From Toxotes chatareus (Eukaryota; Chordata; Actinopteri; Toxotidae), in contig CM028890.1 in NCBI GenBank assembly GCA_016801885.1, positions 11,586,001 through 11,650,000 of the forward strand: DNA of 64,000 bases, read 5' to 3'. Below, in pieces: positions 63,808 through 64,000 of the stretch (within the stretch, counting starts at the first letter, position 1; the number at the start of each line of letters is the position of its first letter). A program made the position numbers and the translations under genes. The notes beneath the pieces are model-generated. The model was given only the letters and a program-made list of their open reading frames with translations. It was not told the DNA's origin and made no database searches.

Positions 63808-64000
63808 AACTTTTTTCATTGATTTTACACTGCCTTCATAAAGTGTATCATTTTGGACATGCGTTTCAGAATCAGAATGAGAAAACTATTTCTTCTACGA
63901 TATAATCTTGTTAAATAATTTCAATTACTTTTCAACAATTGTGGTGAACCATTTTATCGTTCATACCTTTTGTTAAAGACAGGCAGGCATTTACTCATGA

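Noticed and set aside
1..64000. CRISPR arrays, operons, phage or other prokaryotic systems
   Set aside because: No spaced repeat arrays, Shine-Dalgarno-led gene runs or prokaryotic gene density; all genes are vertebrate and most are intron-split.

Overview
The window is vertebrate nuclear DNA and almost certainly comes from a teleost, probably a percomorph. The evidence is intron-split genes with GT-AG junctions, a 371-codon class II glutamine synthetase of vertebrate type, an adjacent tmem275-kncn pair, eukaryotic tRNA genes with T-run terminators, long (CA)n arrays and several repeat families that I recognise as common in fish. No operons, CRISPR arrays or prokaryotic features are present. 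Most of the open frames in the window are chance frames in non-coding DNA, many running through microsatellites.

Layout. Positions 1-18.6 kb are non-coding, with several AT-rich, homeodomain-site-rich blocks that look like conserved regulatory elements, two CA microsatellites and a Tc1/mariner fossil near 17.2-17.55 kb. Positions 18.6-22.7 kb hold a complete glutamine synthetase gene (glul, + strand): CpG-rich TATA promoter, a non-coding first exon, six coding exons and a 3' UTR. Positions 22.7-51.2 kb are non-coding and rich in old interspersed repeats (a palindromic MITE, V-SINE-like and tRNA-Lys-like SINEs, duplicated fish repeats), with a few candidate but unproven exons and CTCF-like motifs. 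Positions 51.2-52 kb hold tmem275 (- strand, single coding exon). Positions 56.6-61.46 kb hold kinocilin (kncn, - strand, four coding exons); its last intron carries a 1.56 kb foldback transposon. Positions 63.2-63.8 kb hold three intact nuclear tRNA genes: Gly-UCC, Ile-AAU and Trp-CCA.

How they relate. glul makes the ammonia-detoxifying, glutamine-forming enzyme. tmem275 and kncn encode small two-pass membrane proteins; kinocilin is a hair-cell kinocilium protein in mammals. From memory, TMEM275 and KNCN are neighbours on human 1p33 while GLUL is at 1q25, so this fish arrangement brings the two together. I found no convincing novel multi-gene system. The observation most worth testing is a possible alternative splice that would join a basic, hydrophobic N-terminal extension in frame to glutamine synthetase.
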